In this document: positions 54,722 through 64,000 of the stretch, piece by piece
Layout of the letters: the number at the start of each line of letters is the position of its first letter
Numbering within the stretch: position 1 is the first letter of the stretch
NCBI RefSeq assembly: GCF_021917145.1
Contig: NC_061076.1
Span: forward strand, 208,501 to 272,500
Direction of reading: 5' to 3'
DNA from: Hypomesus transpacificus
Lineage: Eukaryota; Chordata; Actinopteri; Osmeriformes; Osmeridae
DNA length: 64,000 nucleotides
Made by a program: the position numbers and the translations under genes
Notes under the pieces: model-generated
The model's database searches: none
What the model was told of the DNA's origin: nothing
The model's input: only the letters and a program-made list of their open reading frames with translations

Positions 54722-56700
54722 TTACATCTGGTCTCTGAGTTTGGCGAGGCGTTGAGATAGTTCGTCCTGCAGACAAGTAGAGAAGGTGTTTAGGGTTAGG
54801 TAAAGGTAAGGCTGGGCATTTTTGTGCAGCATGTCAAAAATAGTTGTTTACTTGTACTCTGTCTAAAATATGTGTACTCTGTAATCCTTACAACCAACTG
54901 CATATATCTGTTTTGAGTATAATTTTATATGAACTTGTGCTCTTAGGACCGGAGGAAGTGATTACTGTATATTGTATTCATTAGGTGTAAATTGTGCATT
55001 GTGTTGTGTAACAGATGTGTTCATTTGTGTCATTGGAACTGCACCCAAGACTTTCACACAGTTGCACTTGTGTATATGGAGGGACAATACAATGGTTTGA
55101 TTACCTGTTCTGCAGAGGCCACACTGGTACCCACACTCCCTGATTGTCCCTGTGGAAGCTCCATGTTCAGGTCCAGACTAAACCCAACAGCACACAGGCA
55201 CAGACATTTACCACTAGGTACTGACAAATACAAATATTTTCCAGTGATGTGCCAGATATTGTCAAAGGAATGACAGTGCATCTCCTTAGACTACTGATGG
55301 ATGCTTTCTTACCCAGCTTCATCCGCCATTTCATGCATCAGTGAATCCACTTGATTCTGAAACACACATTTGACAGACTTCAGTGAAACCTCTGTGTTTA
55401 GAAATGATACATTTGACGTACAAACAGTACAACTTAAGCTAAGTGCACGGGGGCCGTGTATGTGATGAAGGCGGCATGCTTTAGCGGCGTACCTGAGGCG
55501 TGGTCAGCGTGGTCGTGCTGCTCATGGTGTCCTCCATGTGGGCCGTCTGCACATCCAGGGTTTCAAACTGATGCTCAAACTTATCCATGAGGCCTGAGAT
55601 CTGAAGAGGACATTTGGTTTGTTTAGTCACAGTACATTATCAAACGTGTGCCACCTCAAAACACACACACACACACTACCTTCTCCAGGTTCATTGACTT
55701 CAGTGTAGCATCCATCCCTTTTACCACTCCTGCCATGGATTTGGTGACCTGTGGGGGGGGGGGGGGGGGGGGGGGGGGGAGAGGGAAGAGAAACGCTGCA
55801 ATATTGCTGTGCCAGTTACATTATGTTTTGGTGTCCACTTTTGTGTCTCATGGATTTGCAGCCTGGAGTTTTCAGGTACCTGTTCCACATCGCAGGGTGT
55901 ATAACCACCACAGCAGGGTGTATAACCACCACAGCAGGGTGTATAACCACCATACCTTATTCATCGTAAGAGCTGTTTGGACCCTGGCAGCTACTGCATC
56001 CACCCGGGCACTCATCCGCAGGAAGTTCACAGACTGGTTCTTCTGTCTGATGGCGTTTTCTGCATGAATTCTGGCCACTTCCACATTACCTTTCTGAATC
56101 GCCTTTGGGAAACATACACATCAGCATCACTACAGTAGTCCCATTTCCTTAGAAACAATAGACCTTATACTTCGACCCAGAAATAACGTCAATATTTACT
56201 TTTTTGACTTTGGTCTTCTCTGCCTTTTCCTCTTTGTCACATTTCTTGGAGCTTCGTTGAAGTTCTTTGGCAGCAAACTTGAGGTTGAAGAGATGCTCTG
56301 TAATACGTGTTAAAGACTCCGACAAGCACTTTTTAACGTTTTAAACAACCTTTTAATTAATATGAACTCAGCAGCTCGTTCCGTGCAAGACATAAAAGAT
56401 TACAAATTAGAACATAGCCTCTAAATACCTGAAAAGATCTAATGGAGAACATAGCTGGTTACAATAATATCTTAATCTCAACAGTAACGTTATAAAGTTC
56501 GGCACCTACAACCAAACACACAAGCAGAATTAACTTAACATATAAATGAAATATATCCAACCACAAAGCAAACAAAACTAGAATGACTCAGTGAGTCACT
56601 TACAGGCCGAAGCAAGCGTAGCTAACATTACTTTTACTGAATGCTAGTTACTTTCCGCATTTTGAGTAATCTTTGAAAGGATACTCTCCATATTCGACAT
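54722..56700 (-). CDS. chmp1b: CHMP1B, ESCRT-III subunit
   Basis: Eight minus-strand exons join in phase: 56685-56700, 56200-56297, 55956-56102, 55680-55748, 55493-55600, 55313-55356, 55105-55177 and 54722-54766; 199 residues, the same as human CHMP1B. The product reads [20 protein letters not shown] at the start, then [21 protein letters not shown] (basic core), [20 protein letters not shown] and [18 protein letters not shown]. It ends with a MIM1-type motif, [14 protein letters not shown], for MIT-domain partners such as VPS4 and spastin. CHMP1B polymerises on membranes in endosomal sorting, cytokinesis and recycling-tubule fission. Human CHMP1B is intronless, so this intron-bearing copy is the ancestral-looking gene or a fish paralogue. 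The 16-bp first coding exon is short but fits in phase. The acceptor of exon 55680-55748 follows a poly-C tract. Confidence 0.95.
55749..55780 (-). repeat. Poly-C tract (minus sense) at a chmp1b acceptor
   Basis: On the plus strand a run of about 28 G lies immediately inside the acceptor ACAG of exon 55680-55748. In transcript sense the polypyrimidine tract is therefore nearly pure C. Confidence 0.9.
55893..55953 (-). repeat. 21-bp repeat starting at a chmp1b 5' splice site
   Basis: Three copies of GTGGTTATACACCCTGCTGTG (minus sense) begin only a few bases after the donor AAG|GTATGG of exon 55956-56102. Confidence 0.93.
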
Positions 56701-57780
56701 CTTGGTATATTCCTTAAACAGCTATATTTAATAAAATGTGTGTATTGTAGTTAACTTTAACAGTTAGTTTACTAGCTCTTCTAACAGTAAAACTGGCGTT
56801 TTTGTTCACTATTTTCCTCTCTTCCCTACTTCCGGATACACTGGCATACACGTCATCCAGTGTCACATGTTTAGGGGAGTATCCCATTTGACGTCACATT
56901 TATCTGGAGCATGAACATTTTGAATGTACTGGAATGTAAAACGAGAAACTCTCCTGTAGTAAACCTCTAAATCATCGTTCATACGTATTTCCCTTTGCAT
57001 GCGTTGCCGTAGTATCAGTGCCGCGTCAGAGCAATTGAGGTTAAACTGGGGGGTCCGTTGTCAGACAGGTCAAAGCTTGCGTTGGCGAAACTGGAGTGGG
57101 CGGTAAGCTTGATTGATGATTAGGTTTCCTTCTCTGGATCACAGCAGCGAGGATGAGTCACACTGATGTGATATTCACGCTCCTTTCAGCAGCGTAACCA
57201 CCCAGCGCATTCCTAACTCCTAGTCTGTATCTGAACCGTAACAGAAACGTGATGAACAGCAGTCTTTTCTCTTTTTTTTTTTAACCCTGGACACCAGTTT
57301 TGGCCTGAATTTGATTAGGAACTTGTGAGAGGATTAGCCATTAGATCTATTCGTCTTCTAAATTGGTAGGGTTAGATAATTCACTGACAATTTAAACAAT
57401 TAGGCTATTACAACACAAGCAGCCCATAGCGCGTGTGTAAAGTTTTTATTTGTAAACTTATGACAAATGTTTATTCTACTTGGGCCAATTAGCGCAAAGA
57501 AACACATGCAGAAACGTCATCTACGAGTCAAGAAGCATATAGGCTACTACAAATAGCTTACTTATATAGGCCTACTATTATGAATCTGGTCTTTTTTTTA
57601 AAAGACAGATCGACAGATATTGGCTACGTAGGCCTATATAGGCTACCCATTCATGCATAGCATATTATGCTAGCTACATACATTTAACAGAGCACATCGT
57701 GATTTACTGTTAAGTCGTGACGCTGGATTGCCATGGAAACTACATTACGCTCCCCATTTGAGAGAAACTGCGCGGTAGAA
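56701..57780. other. Divergent spacer between chmp1b and tent5d
   Basis: The two genes point away from each other. The chmp1b start is at 56700 and the tent5d first exon begins near 57780, so both promoters lie here. No coding sequence or obvious TATA box is seen. Confidence 0.45.
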
Positions 57781-57936
57781 CTTCAGTTTGTTCAGCACCA
57801 CTGTGGCGGTGGACAGCGATCAAGCATGAGCCTGTAGGTTCGCAAGAGTACCGTGATCTGTGCCGAAGGGTCGGAGACTGAAATCAAACCTCTTAGATAT
57901 CTACTTTTACCGAGTTCGTTACGCTAGTTACATCAG
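57781..57936 (+). promoter_or_regulatory. Probable noncoding first exon of tent5d
   Basis: Sequence with CpGs ends in a strong donor, CATCAG|GTAAGTT, at 57936. The next exon, bearing the coding sequence, has acceptor CTCACAG at 59033. TENT5 genes typically have a noncoding first exon, which fits. Confidence 0.5.
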
Positions 57937-59033
57937 GTAAGTTAAGGATAATTAGGCTATCTCATTATTTAAACGCAGTTATCGACAGTAAAGCAGGCTG
58001 AATGCTGGCTGTGTTTTCCCCATCAAGGCTTCAGGATAAATGCATCTAGTCACATCAAAATAATTTTGGGGAAATATGTAACTTGACTGGTTAGTGTTGA
58101 GGATGATGCTGTGGGTATTGATGGTCAAACAAGGATTTTTTTTTGTAAACCTGTTAGCTAGATCCACACCATATGGATCAAGTCCTTGACTTAAATGTCG
58201 CCTCATAGGGTATAGCGAATCTTGCTTTTGCTTTTGACGTCGGTAAGATAAAGATGATGCTTCACCCGTTAAACTCAAAGCGAGACCATGTAAGTTCTGT
58301 ATCAGCCAATAAATGTCCCCTTTGAGTCGCATTACTGTAGGCTACTTAGTTGTTTTACGTACAGAGAGAGAAAAAACGTCGACTCGACGAGAACCTTCAT
58401 TCAGTAACTGTATGACTCATGATCTGACATCCGAGCGGGTGGTGCGACGGGCTAAGCCTACTGTGATAAGCAAAATCCTGTAAAAAAAAAAAATCTGCTT
58501 TAAGTTAGTTAATAGTTTTATTTCATAACTGATCTTGAACACTTTTGAATGAGCCGCATTGAATGGCAGGGAATCTGTCATTTTTATGCAACCTCTTAAT
58601 ATTTTGCTTCTGAACCTGATTAGGCAAAATATATACGGAAGTTAGAAATGTGAGCATTTTGCCAGTGACTAAAGTTATTTAAATATCATACAATATGCTT
58701 ACATACAAAATCACATAAGACAGCCAAGTAAGGTTTAGTCCACTGAGATGATGTTCTGTGACTTCCTGTTCAATTTTTCATTTCACATCTCCCAACTCGT
58801 TCTTTCTTGTTTTCTTTCTCTCTTTCTCGCTCTCTATCTATATCTCTCTCTTTCGGTATGTTCAGTACGTAAATAAAATTAAAACACGTAAACGGCACGT
58901 AGATATGTAAATCCAAACAAAGTTTATACGCATAATAGACTGTCAAACAAAAACGTATTACAATGCAACCAATGACCTTTGGAATAATCAGCCTCATTCA
59001 AAAAACGTTAACAATACTTTGTATCCCTCACAG
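57937..59033 (+). other. tent5d intron 1
   Basis: About 1.1 kb of AT-rich intron between the putative noncoding exon and the coding exon; a (TCTC)n block occurs at about 58800-58853. No coding exon is recognised. Confidence 0.45.
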
Positions 59034-59042
59034 GTGAGGAGG

Positions 59043-61511
59043 ATGGAGGTCCAGACTGGTAGAAGATTCCACAACCTAACTCTGGAGCAAGTCCAGACTC
59101 TGGACCAGGTCTTGACGGAGGTTATCCCCATTCACGGTAGAGGCAACTTCCCCACTCTGGAGGTGAGACTTAAGGACATCATCCGTGTGGTGAAGGACCG
59201 GCTGGTGGAGAGACAGATCAGGGTCAGGGACATCCGCCTCAACGGCTCCACAGCCAGCCATGTGATGGTGAGGGACAACGGGATTGGCTACCGGGACCTG
59301 GACATCATATTTGGGGTGGAGCTTCCTCGACATGAGGACTTCCAGGTGATCAAAGAGGTTGTTCTGGGGAGCTTACGTGACCTTCTTCCCCGAGGGGTCA
59401 ACCGACGCAAGATCACCTGCCTCACCATGAAGGAGGCCTACGTGCAGAAGATGGTAAAGGTCTTCAACGACCACGACAGATGGAGTCTTATCTCGCTGTC
59501 CAACAACAGAGGCAAGACCATGGGGCTCAGGTTTGTCAGCTCACTGCGACGACAGTTTGAGTTTAGCGTCGATTCCTTCCAGATCATTCTGGATCGTATG
59601 CTAGAATCATATTGGGAAACCGAGAGAAGGGAACAGCTGTTTGAGGGGCCGGAATTCCAGAGGGATCCGGTTTCAGATCCAGACAGACGGGAGCTAAAGA
59701 AAGAGTCGGACACACCCAAACCTGTGGCCTGTTGTCGTCTGACAGAGGAGAACGAGAAGGAGCGCTGCTCTGACGTCCCGGGTCTGAATCAGGATGTTGT
59801 TACGCAGCAGGAAGAGCTCCCCCTCCTTACGGATGTGCATGCGAGTGGAAAACAAGACTCTCAGGAAGTGTTAGAGACCAAGAGCGTGGGCCCAGGATCT
59901 CTGGAGGATGAGGAAGAGGAGGTACACTTGGAGGTGGAGGAAGAGGAGGTTCACTTGGAGGTGGAGGAAGAGGAGGTTCACTTGGACGACGACGCTGTGT
60001 TTCAACTGTGTGGAGAAACACTAGACAACAAAACACACATCATTAAGGGTACAGATTACGGTTTAGTCACAACCGCGAAACCCTTTGTAACAGAAATAGC
60101 AGAACCTCTAGCATCTGTAAACCCTAAGATTACCACAGATGATTTACTAATCTCCGAAGAGTCCAAGGAGAGTAAACAGGCCTCCATGTTGTTGAAAGAC
60201 ATGTCAATACTGCAAGAGAATACCCTCAGTAATGAAACGCTTCCATCCGCATCAGAGCTCTGCACCTCTGTCTCCAAAAACATCAATCTCGAACACTCCT
60301 TTCCTCCCCCAGCAAAGAAAACCTGTCACTCATCTCAGGAGATTACCCCAGATTATTGTCCCTCACCTAAACCACCAAGGAAAATGTCAAGAAAGATGAG
60401 AAGTACATCATCTCTTCCTGAAAAATGGTCTATGTTAAAAGATTTATCAGATTTCACAACACAATTGTTTGAGCCTATAGAATTACCAAAAACAATTCAG
60501 GCAAAGCCTCCCTTTTTAGACAACGGGCAGAGCCCCTTCTCCAGTCATTCAGGCTGCAGACCCAAGACCCTGGAGGGAATGAAACCCTGCTCAGATCTTC
60601 TACAACCTATAATGTCACCCAGAGATGAGCATGCTCCAGCCAGCGCTGTAGAGCAAAGTGTCAGGGCAAAACACGTCAACAAACCTCTGGTTTCAGCTGC
60701 TCCAGCAGACACATCAGCTCTTCTTCCAGCTGCAGTAGACATCCAGCCCGCTGCTCAGAAACTAGAGGTATTAAGCACAGACAAAGGTCCAAGTCTCAGT
60801 CTCAGTCATGGTTCTGTTTCAGAACACAGTCCCTGTTCCAGTTTAGGCTCAGGTTCTGGTCCAAACCCAGGCCCAGTTTCTGGACCAGCCCCACATCCAG
60901 ACACAGGGGCATGCTCATCCCTTAGACTGCAGCCCACCATCACAGTAGTGGTAGAATGCATGTTCGGGGACTTTGAGCAGGCCATGGACCACCTTCGCTT
61001 CCGTCTCATAGCCACCCACAGCCCGGAGGAGATCCGTGGAGGCGGCCTGCTGAAGTACAGCGACCTGCTGGTGAGGAACTTCCGTCCGGCCAGCGAGACG
61101 GAGATCAAGTCTCTGGAGCGCTACATGTGCTCCCGCTTCTTCATCGACTTCCCGGACGTCAGCGAGCAGCAGAGGAAGATCGAGGCCTACCTGCGCTGCC
61201 ATTTCGTCGGCAACGAGGAGACGAGCAAGTACGACTTCCTGATGACCCTGCGCCGGGTGATCGACGAGAGCACGGTGTGCCTAATGGGGCACGAGAGGAG
61301 ACAGACCCTCAACATGATCACCGTCCTGGCTCTCAGAGTGCTGGGGGAGCAGAACGTCATCCCCAACACGGCCAACGTCACCTGCTTCTACCAGCCTGCT
61401 CCGTACATGGCAGACCCCATTTTCAGCAGTTACTATATCCCCCAGGCCCAGCCTCCTCTCCTGTATCACCCATACCCGCTACACGTCCACATGCAGACTG
61501 GCCTAGTCTAG
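59043..61511 (+). CDS. tent5d: TENT5/FAM46 non-canonical poly(A) polymerase with a large internal insertion (TENT5D-like)
   Basis: A single coding exon (acceptor at 59032-59033) encodes about 822 residues from MEVQTGRRFHNLTLEQ; family members are usually about 390-440. The first 200 residues hold the nucleotidyltransferase core: LNGSTASHVM (Gly-Ser motif) and YRDLDIIFGVEL (catalytic DxD). Residues about 632-822 are the second half: VVECMFGDFEQAMDHLRFRL, EEIRGGGLLKYSDLL, YMCSRFFIDFPD and NTANVTCFYQPAPYM. Between them lie about 430 residues rich in Glu, Ser, Pro and Thr, including EEEVHLEVE (27 bp x3 at about 59912-59992). TENT5 proteins add adenosines to mRNAs, notably ER-targeted ones. The X-linked neighbourhood and sequence favour TENT5D, but TENT5B is possible. 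There is no frameshift or stop, so the insertion is translated if the gene is expressed. Confidence 0.88.
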   Translation: MEVQTGRRFHNLTLEQVQTLDQVLTEVIPIHGRGNFPTLEVRLKDIIRVVKDRLVERQIRVRDIRLNGSTASHVMVRDNGIGYRDLDIIFGVELPRHEDFQVIKEVVLGSLRDLLPRGVNRRKITCLTMKEAYVQKMVKVFNDHDRWSLISLSNNRGKTMGLRFVSSLRRQFEFSVDSFQIILDRMLESYWETERREQLFEGPEFQRDPVSDPDRRELKKESDTPKPVACCRLTEENEKERCSDVPGLNQDVVTQQEELPLLTDVHASGKQDSQEVLETKSVGPGSLEDEEEEVHLEVEEEEVHLEVEEEEVHLDDDAVFQLCGETLDNKTHIIKGTDYGLVTTAKPFVTEIAEPLASVNPKITTDDLLISEESKESKQASMLLKDMSILQENTLSNETLPSASELCTSVSKNINLEHSFPPPAKKTCHSSQEITPDYCPSPKPPRKMSRKMRSTSSLPEKWSMLKDLSDFTTQLFEPIELPKTIQAKPPFLDNGQSPFSSHSGCRPKTLEGMKPCSDLLQPIMSPRDEHAPASAVEQSVRAKHVNKPLVSAAPADTSALLPAAVDIQPAAQKLEVLSTDKGPSLSLSHGSVSEHSPCSSLGSGSGPNPGPVSGPAPHPDTGACSSLRLQPTITVVVECMFGDFEQAMDHLRFRLIATHSPEEIRGGGLLKYSDLLVRNFRPASETEIKSLERYMCSRFFIDFPDVSEQQRKIEAYLRCHFVGNEETSKYDFLMTLRRVIDESTVCLMGHERRQTLNMITVLALRVLGEQNVIPNTANVTCFYQPAPYMADPIFSSYYIPQAQPPLLYHPYPLHVHMQTGLV

Positions 61512-63231
61512 CCCAAGCCTCTCGGTAAAGGAGAACATGCAAGGTGCATTAAGTAAGGTAAAAATATATTTGACCACTTGCTCAATGTTAGATTTTGTTA
61601 CGAAACCGGCAAGCATGAGCACTGTTTGTGGCCTGAATAGACCCTGTCGACGACGTGAGCTGCAGCTTACTCTCCTGATAAAGGTAGTGTCATCATTGTT
61701 CAGAGAGGAAAACTCTTTCGAACCAGATCAAATAGCTGATTCCTCACGGTGAACAAACTGCGAGGGAAAATGTCACTGAGGAAAAAGGACATCCTGGAAA
61801 AAGGTGATTGAGATCTTGTGGTGGCAGGCCAGGACAGGGTTTACAGGGGGAGTAATGATACGGAAAACACAACGTAACCAAAATCAAAAAAAAGTAAAAT
61901 AACATTATCAGCAGACTAGTTTAGCAAATATGAAAACAGACATGTTGTTCACGTAGGAGGGTTTCCAAGTTGCTATCGGCACGACAACCGTGTCCAGCAC
62001 AATACAGGAAGGGAAGTGTAAGGCCGAGAAGGGAAACAGAAACACTGTCGACACGTTGTGTTTAGGTGGTGAGGTTCTTGATATAGATGATGAATAGTTG
62101 TTCTTAAAGAAGTCAAACTTCAAGCGATCATACCGGTGTTTCTTTTCATGCCAGATCCTGATATGGTATCACCTACTTCGATCTGAAAAATATGAAGTGT
62201 AGTAAATTTACACAGATGTCAAAAAAATATTCATTCGCATCGCTGGTAGGTGTTAAAACAGTTTGTTCAGACGTCATGTCGAATCTGATGAAATCAGAAT
62301 CATAAAGAAAAGATGTCACTTAAATGTTGATCAAAGCTGTCTGACACTACGGATTATTACAAAACACAACTCGGTTGCACTCTTCTCTGTCACGTGACTG
62401 TATCAATGTTCATCGTTTAAAAAACAAAGTAAACACTCAGTTCATACTTTGTATAAATCTCACAGAATGTATTTTCTGCACAGGCATGACAGTAGGCTGT
62501 CCAAGTCATTGTTAAACCTAAAGCACAATGTGAACGTCTGTATCCGTTGTGAGTAAACTTGACGTTTCTGATGTATCGTTGTAATCCACCAGTTTAATAT
62601 GGAAGTCTAACATCCGGTGGAATGTGGTGTGGCAATGTGGTACTTTTAGAATATCCTTTTCTGACTGTAATGCGGAGTTCCTCTGCTAGATGTGTGTATC
62701 CATCCTGATGTCATGTATCTGTCATTAGAAACACATTCACTTTCATTAAATAATCACTGGGTCAGTGTGTATCGTCCTTTTCATAACCAACCTCGTACAT
62801 TTCACTTGACCGTGCTGGCAGGCTGCCTCAGGACTGAAACGCCTTCGCATGCTCTGCAGGGGACTGGAGCAGCTGCCACAGAACTTGTTGAGCCCGTTTC
62901 TGAAGCACACAGCAGAGGACCCTTCAGTGTTTTATAAGAGCAATAACAACCTAAACTGATCCATCGCTGTGTTACCTGAGACCCTGTAAACCACTGCAGT
63001 CACTGAGCATGTGACAGCCCTGTGCGTCAGAGCACCGTGGCTTGCTCTGGTGTCTGACTCACATCTCCAGTTCTCAGTGCATTAGCTAGATTGGTTTGTC
63101 CACATGCAAGCTTCTCCAGCTTAGTCACCTCCGCTCCGCGCCATGCTAACCGCTAACAAACCAGGAAAACCATCAGACAGGACCGATGCTGCTTCATCAA
63201 GCCAGTGCTGTCTGGATGCTGTGATGGGCTG
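61512..63231. other. tent5d 3' UTR and spacer
   Basis: No further coding sequence is recognised. ATTAAA at 62745-62750 is a candidate poly(A) signal for a 1.2-kb 3' UTR. Short frames here lack recognisable similarity. Confidence 0.4.
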
Positions 63232-63233
63232 GG

Positions 63234-63712
63234 GGCTGAGAGGGGGGCCTGGGTGGAGGAGAGGGGGGCTGGTGTTGGTCAGGGTGGAGGAGAGGGGGGC
63301 TGGTGTTGGTCAGGGTGGAGGAGAGGGGGGCTGGTGTTGGTCAGGGTGGAGGAGAGGGGGGCTGGTGTTGGTCAGGGTGGAGGAGAGGGGGGCTGGTGTT
63401 GGTCTGGGTGGAGGAGAGGGGGACTGGTGTTGGTCTGGGTGGAGGAGAGGGGGGCTGGTGTTGGTCAGGGTGGAGGAGAGGGGGGCTGGTGTTGGTCAGG
63501 GTGGAGGAGAGGGGGGCTGGTGTTGGTCTGGGTGGAGGAGAGGGGGACTGGTGTTGGTCTGGGTGGAGGAGAGGGGGACTGGTGTTGGTCAGGGTGGAGG
63601 AGAGGGGGGCTGGTGTTGGTCTGGGTGGAGGAGAGGGGGACTGGTGTTGGTCAGGGTGGAGGAGAGGGGGACTGGTGTTGGTCAGGGTGGAGGAGAGGGG
63701 GACTGGTGTGGT
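63234..63712. repeat. 31-bp G-rich minisatellite
   Basis: About 15 copies of a 31-bp unit (GGGTGGAGGAGAGGGGGGCT then GGTGTTGGTCA), with A/G and A/T variants. Since 31 is not a multiple of 3, all three forward frames carry the same 31-residue cycle, so long open frames here are artefacts of repetition. Confidence 0.95.
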
Positions 63713-64000
63713 GGCCCTGGCTGCAGATCCAGGACATGGTGCATGCTTATGACTCATCACAGCTTTGAGGGGGCAGCTAGAGATGACTCATCCAGTCTGG
63801 GATGGTTGTCCGACGACCAAAGAAGAGCGGCTATTGTAAGATTTTAGTGATTTAGAAGGATGAGCGTGTTGCAAATACCAGCAAGCCCTGCCATGACAAA
63901 TAGACGGCAATCAGGAAAACATCTGGAAGGCTTTGCAGGAGAAATGTTGGTTTACCTTGTATCTTTTGGGAGTGATGGAACATTGACCATTTTATTTTCC
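63713..64000. other. Terminal spacer
   Basis: Unique sequence to the window edge with no recognised feature. Confidence 0.3.

Noticed and set aside
63143-63847. A 234-residue Gly/Trp/Arg-rich protein
   Set aside because: All three frames show the same repeat cycle, as expected from a 31-bp tandem array.

Overview
The window is vertebrate nuclear DNA, almost certainly from a ray-finned (teleost) fish. Short exons are joined by GT..AG introns, and they encode proteins that align residue by residue with well-known vertebrate families. The introns and spacers hold fish-type SINEs, MITEs, long CA/TC microsatellites and many minisatellites. The retroposon tails could suit a protacanthopterygian (smelt/pike/salmon grade), but I cannot fix the species.

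Layout, left to right: (1) 5' end of pcf11 on the minus strand (three exons, runs off the left edge). (2) A cysteinyl-leukotriene-receptor-like GPCR, minus. (3) A complete atrx gene, minus, about 16 kb and about 35 coding exons, from the N-terminus at 22.1 kb to an unusually short C-terminus at 6.1 kb. (4) pls3 (T-plastin), plus, head-to-head with atrx, with a noncoding first exon near 23.3 kb and coding exons from 28.6 to 36.2 kb. (5) cnga2 (olfactory-type cyclic-nucleotide-gated channel), plus. (6) nup62l (nucleoporin p62), plus. (7) rraga/rragb (RagA/B GTPase), minus, tail-to-tail with nup62l. (8) chmp1b (ESCRT-III), minus. (9) tent5d-like (FAM46 poly(A) polymerase), plus, with a very large in-frame insertion.

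Human orthologues or homologues of several of these genes (ATRX, PLS3, CNGA2, NUP62CL, TENT5D, RRAGB, CYSLTR1) lie on the X chromosome, so the block probably matches ancestral X-related linkage; this is from memory and inference. The genes are not an operon and do not form one pathway. They are mainly housekeeping or signalling genes for mRNA 3' processing, chromatin remodelling, actin bundling, odour transduction, nuclear transport, mTORC1 signalling, membrane scission and RNA tailing.

I see no wholly new system. The most distinctive features are: (a) a roughly 430-residue acidic, low-complexity insertion inside the TENT5 catalytic protein; (b) repeated placement of minisatellites directly after 5' splice sites, including a tandem duplication of a pls3 exon end with its splice site and a 42-bp open-frame array in nup62l; (c) an intact hAT-type element with perfect 8-bp target duplications around a giant CA repeat; (d) a C-rich array straight after the pls3 stop codon. 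Exon boundaries were read by eye from splice consensus, reading phase and remembered family sequences; most agree in phase, and the doubtful ones are flagged.
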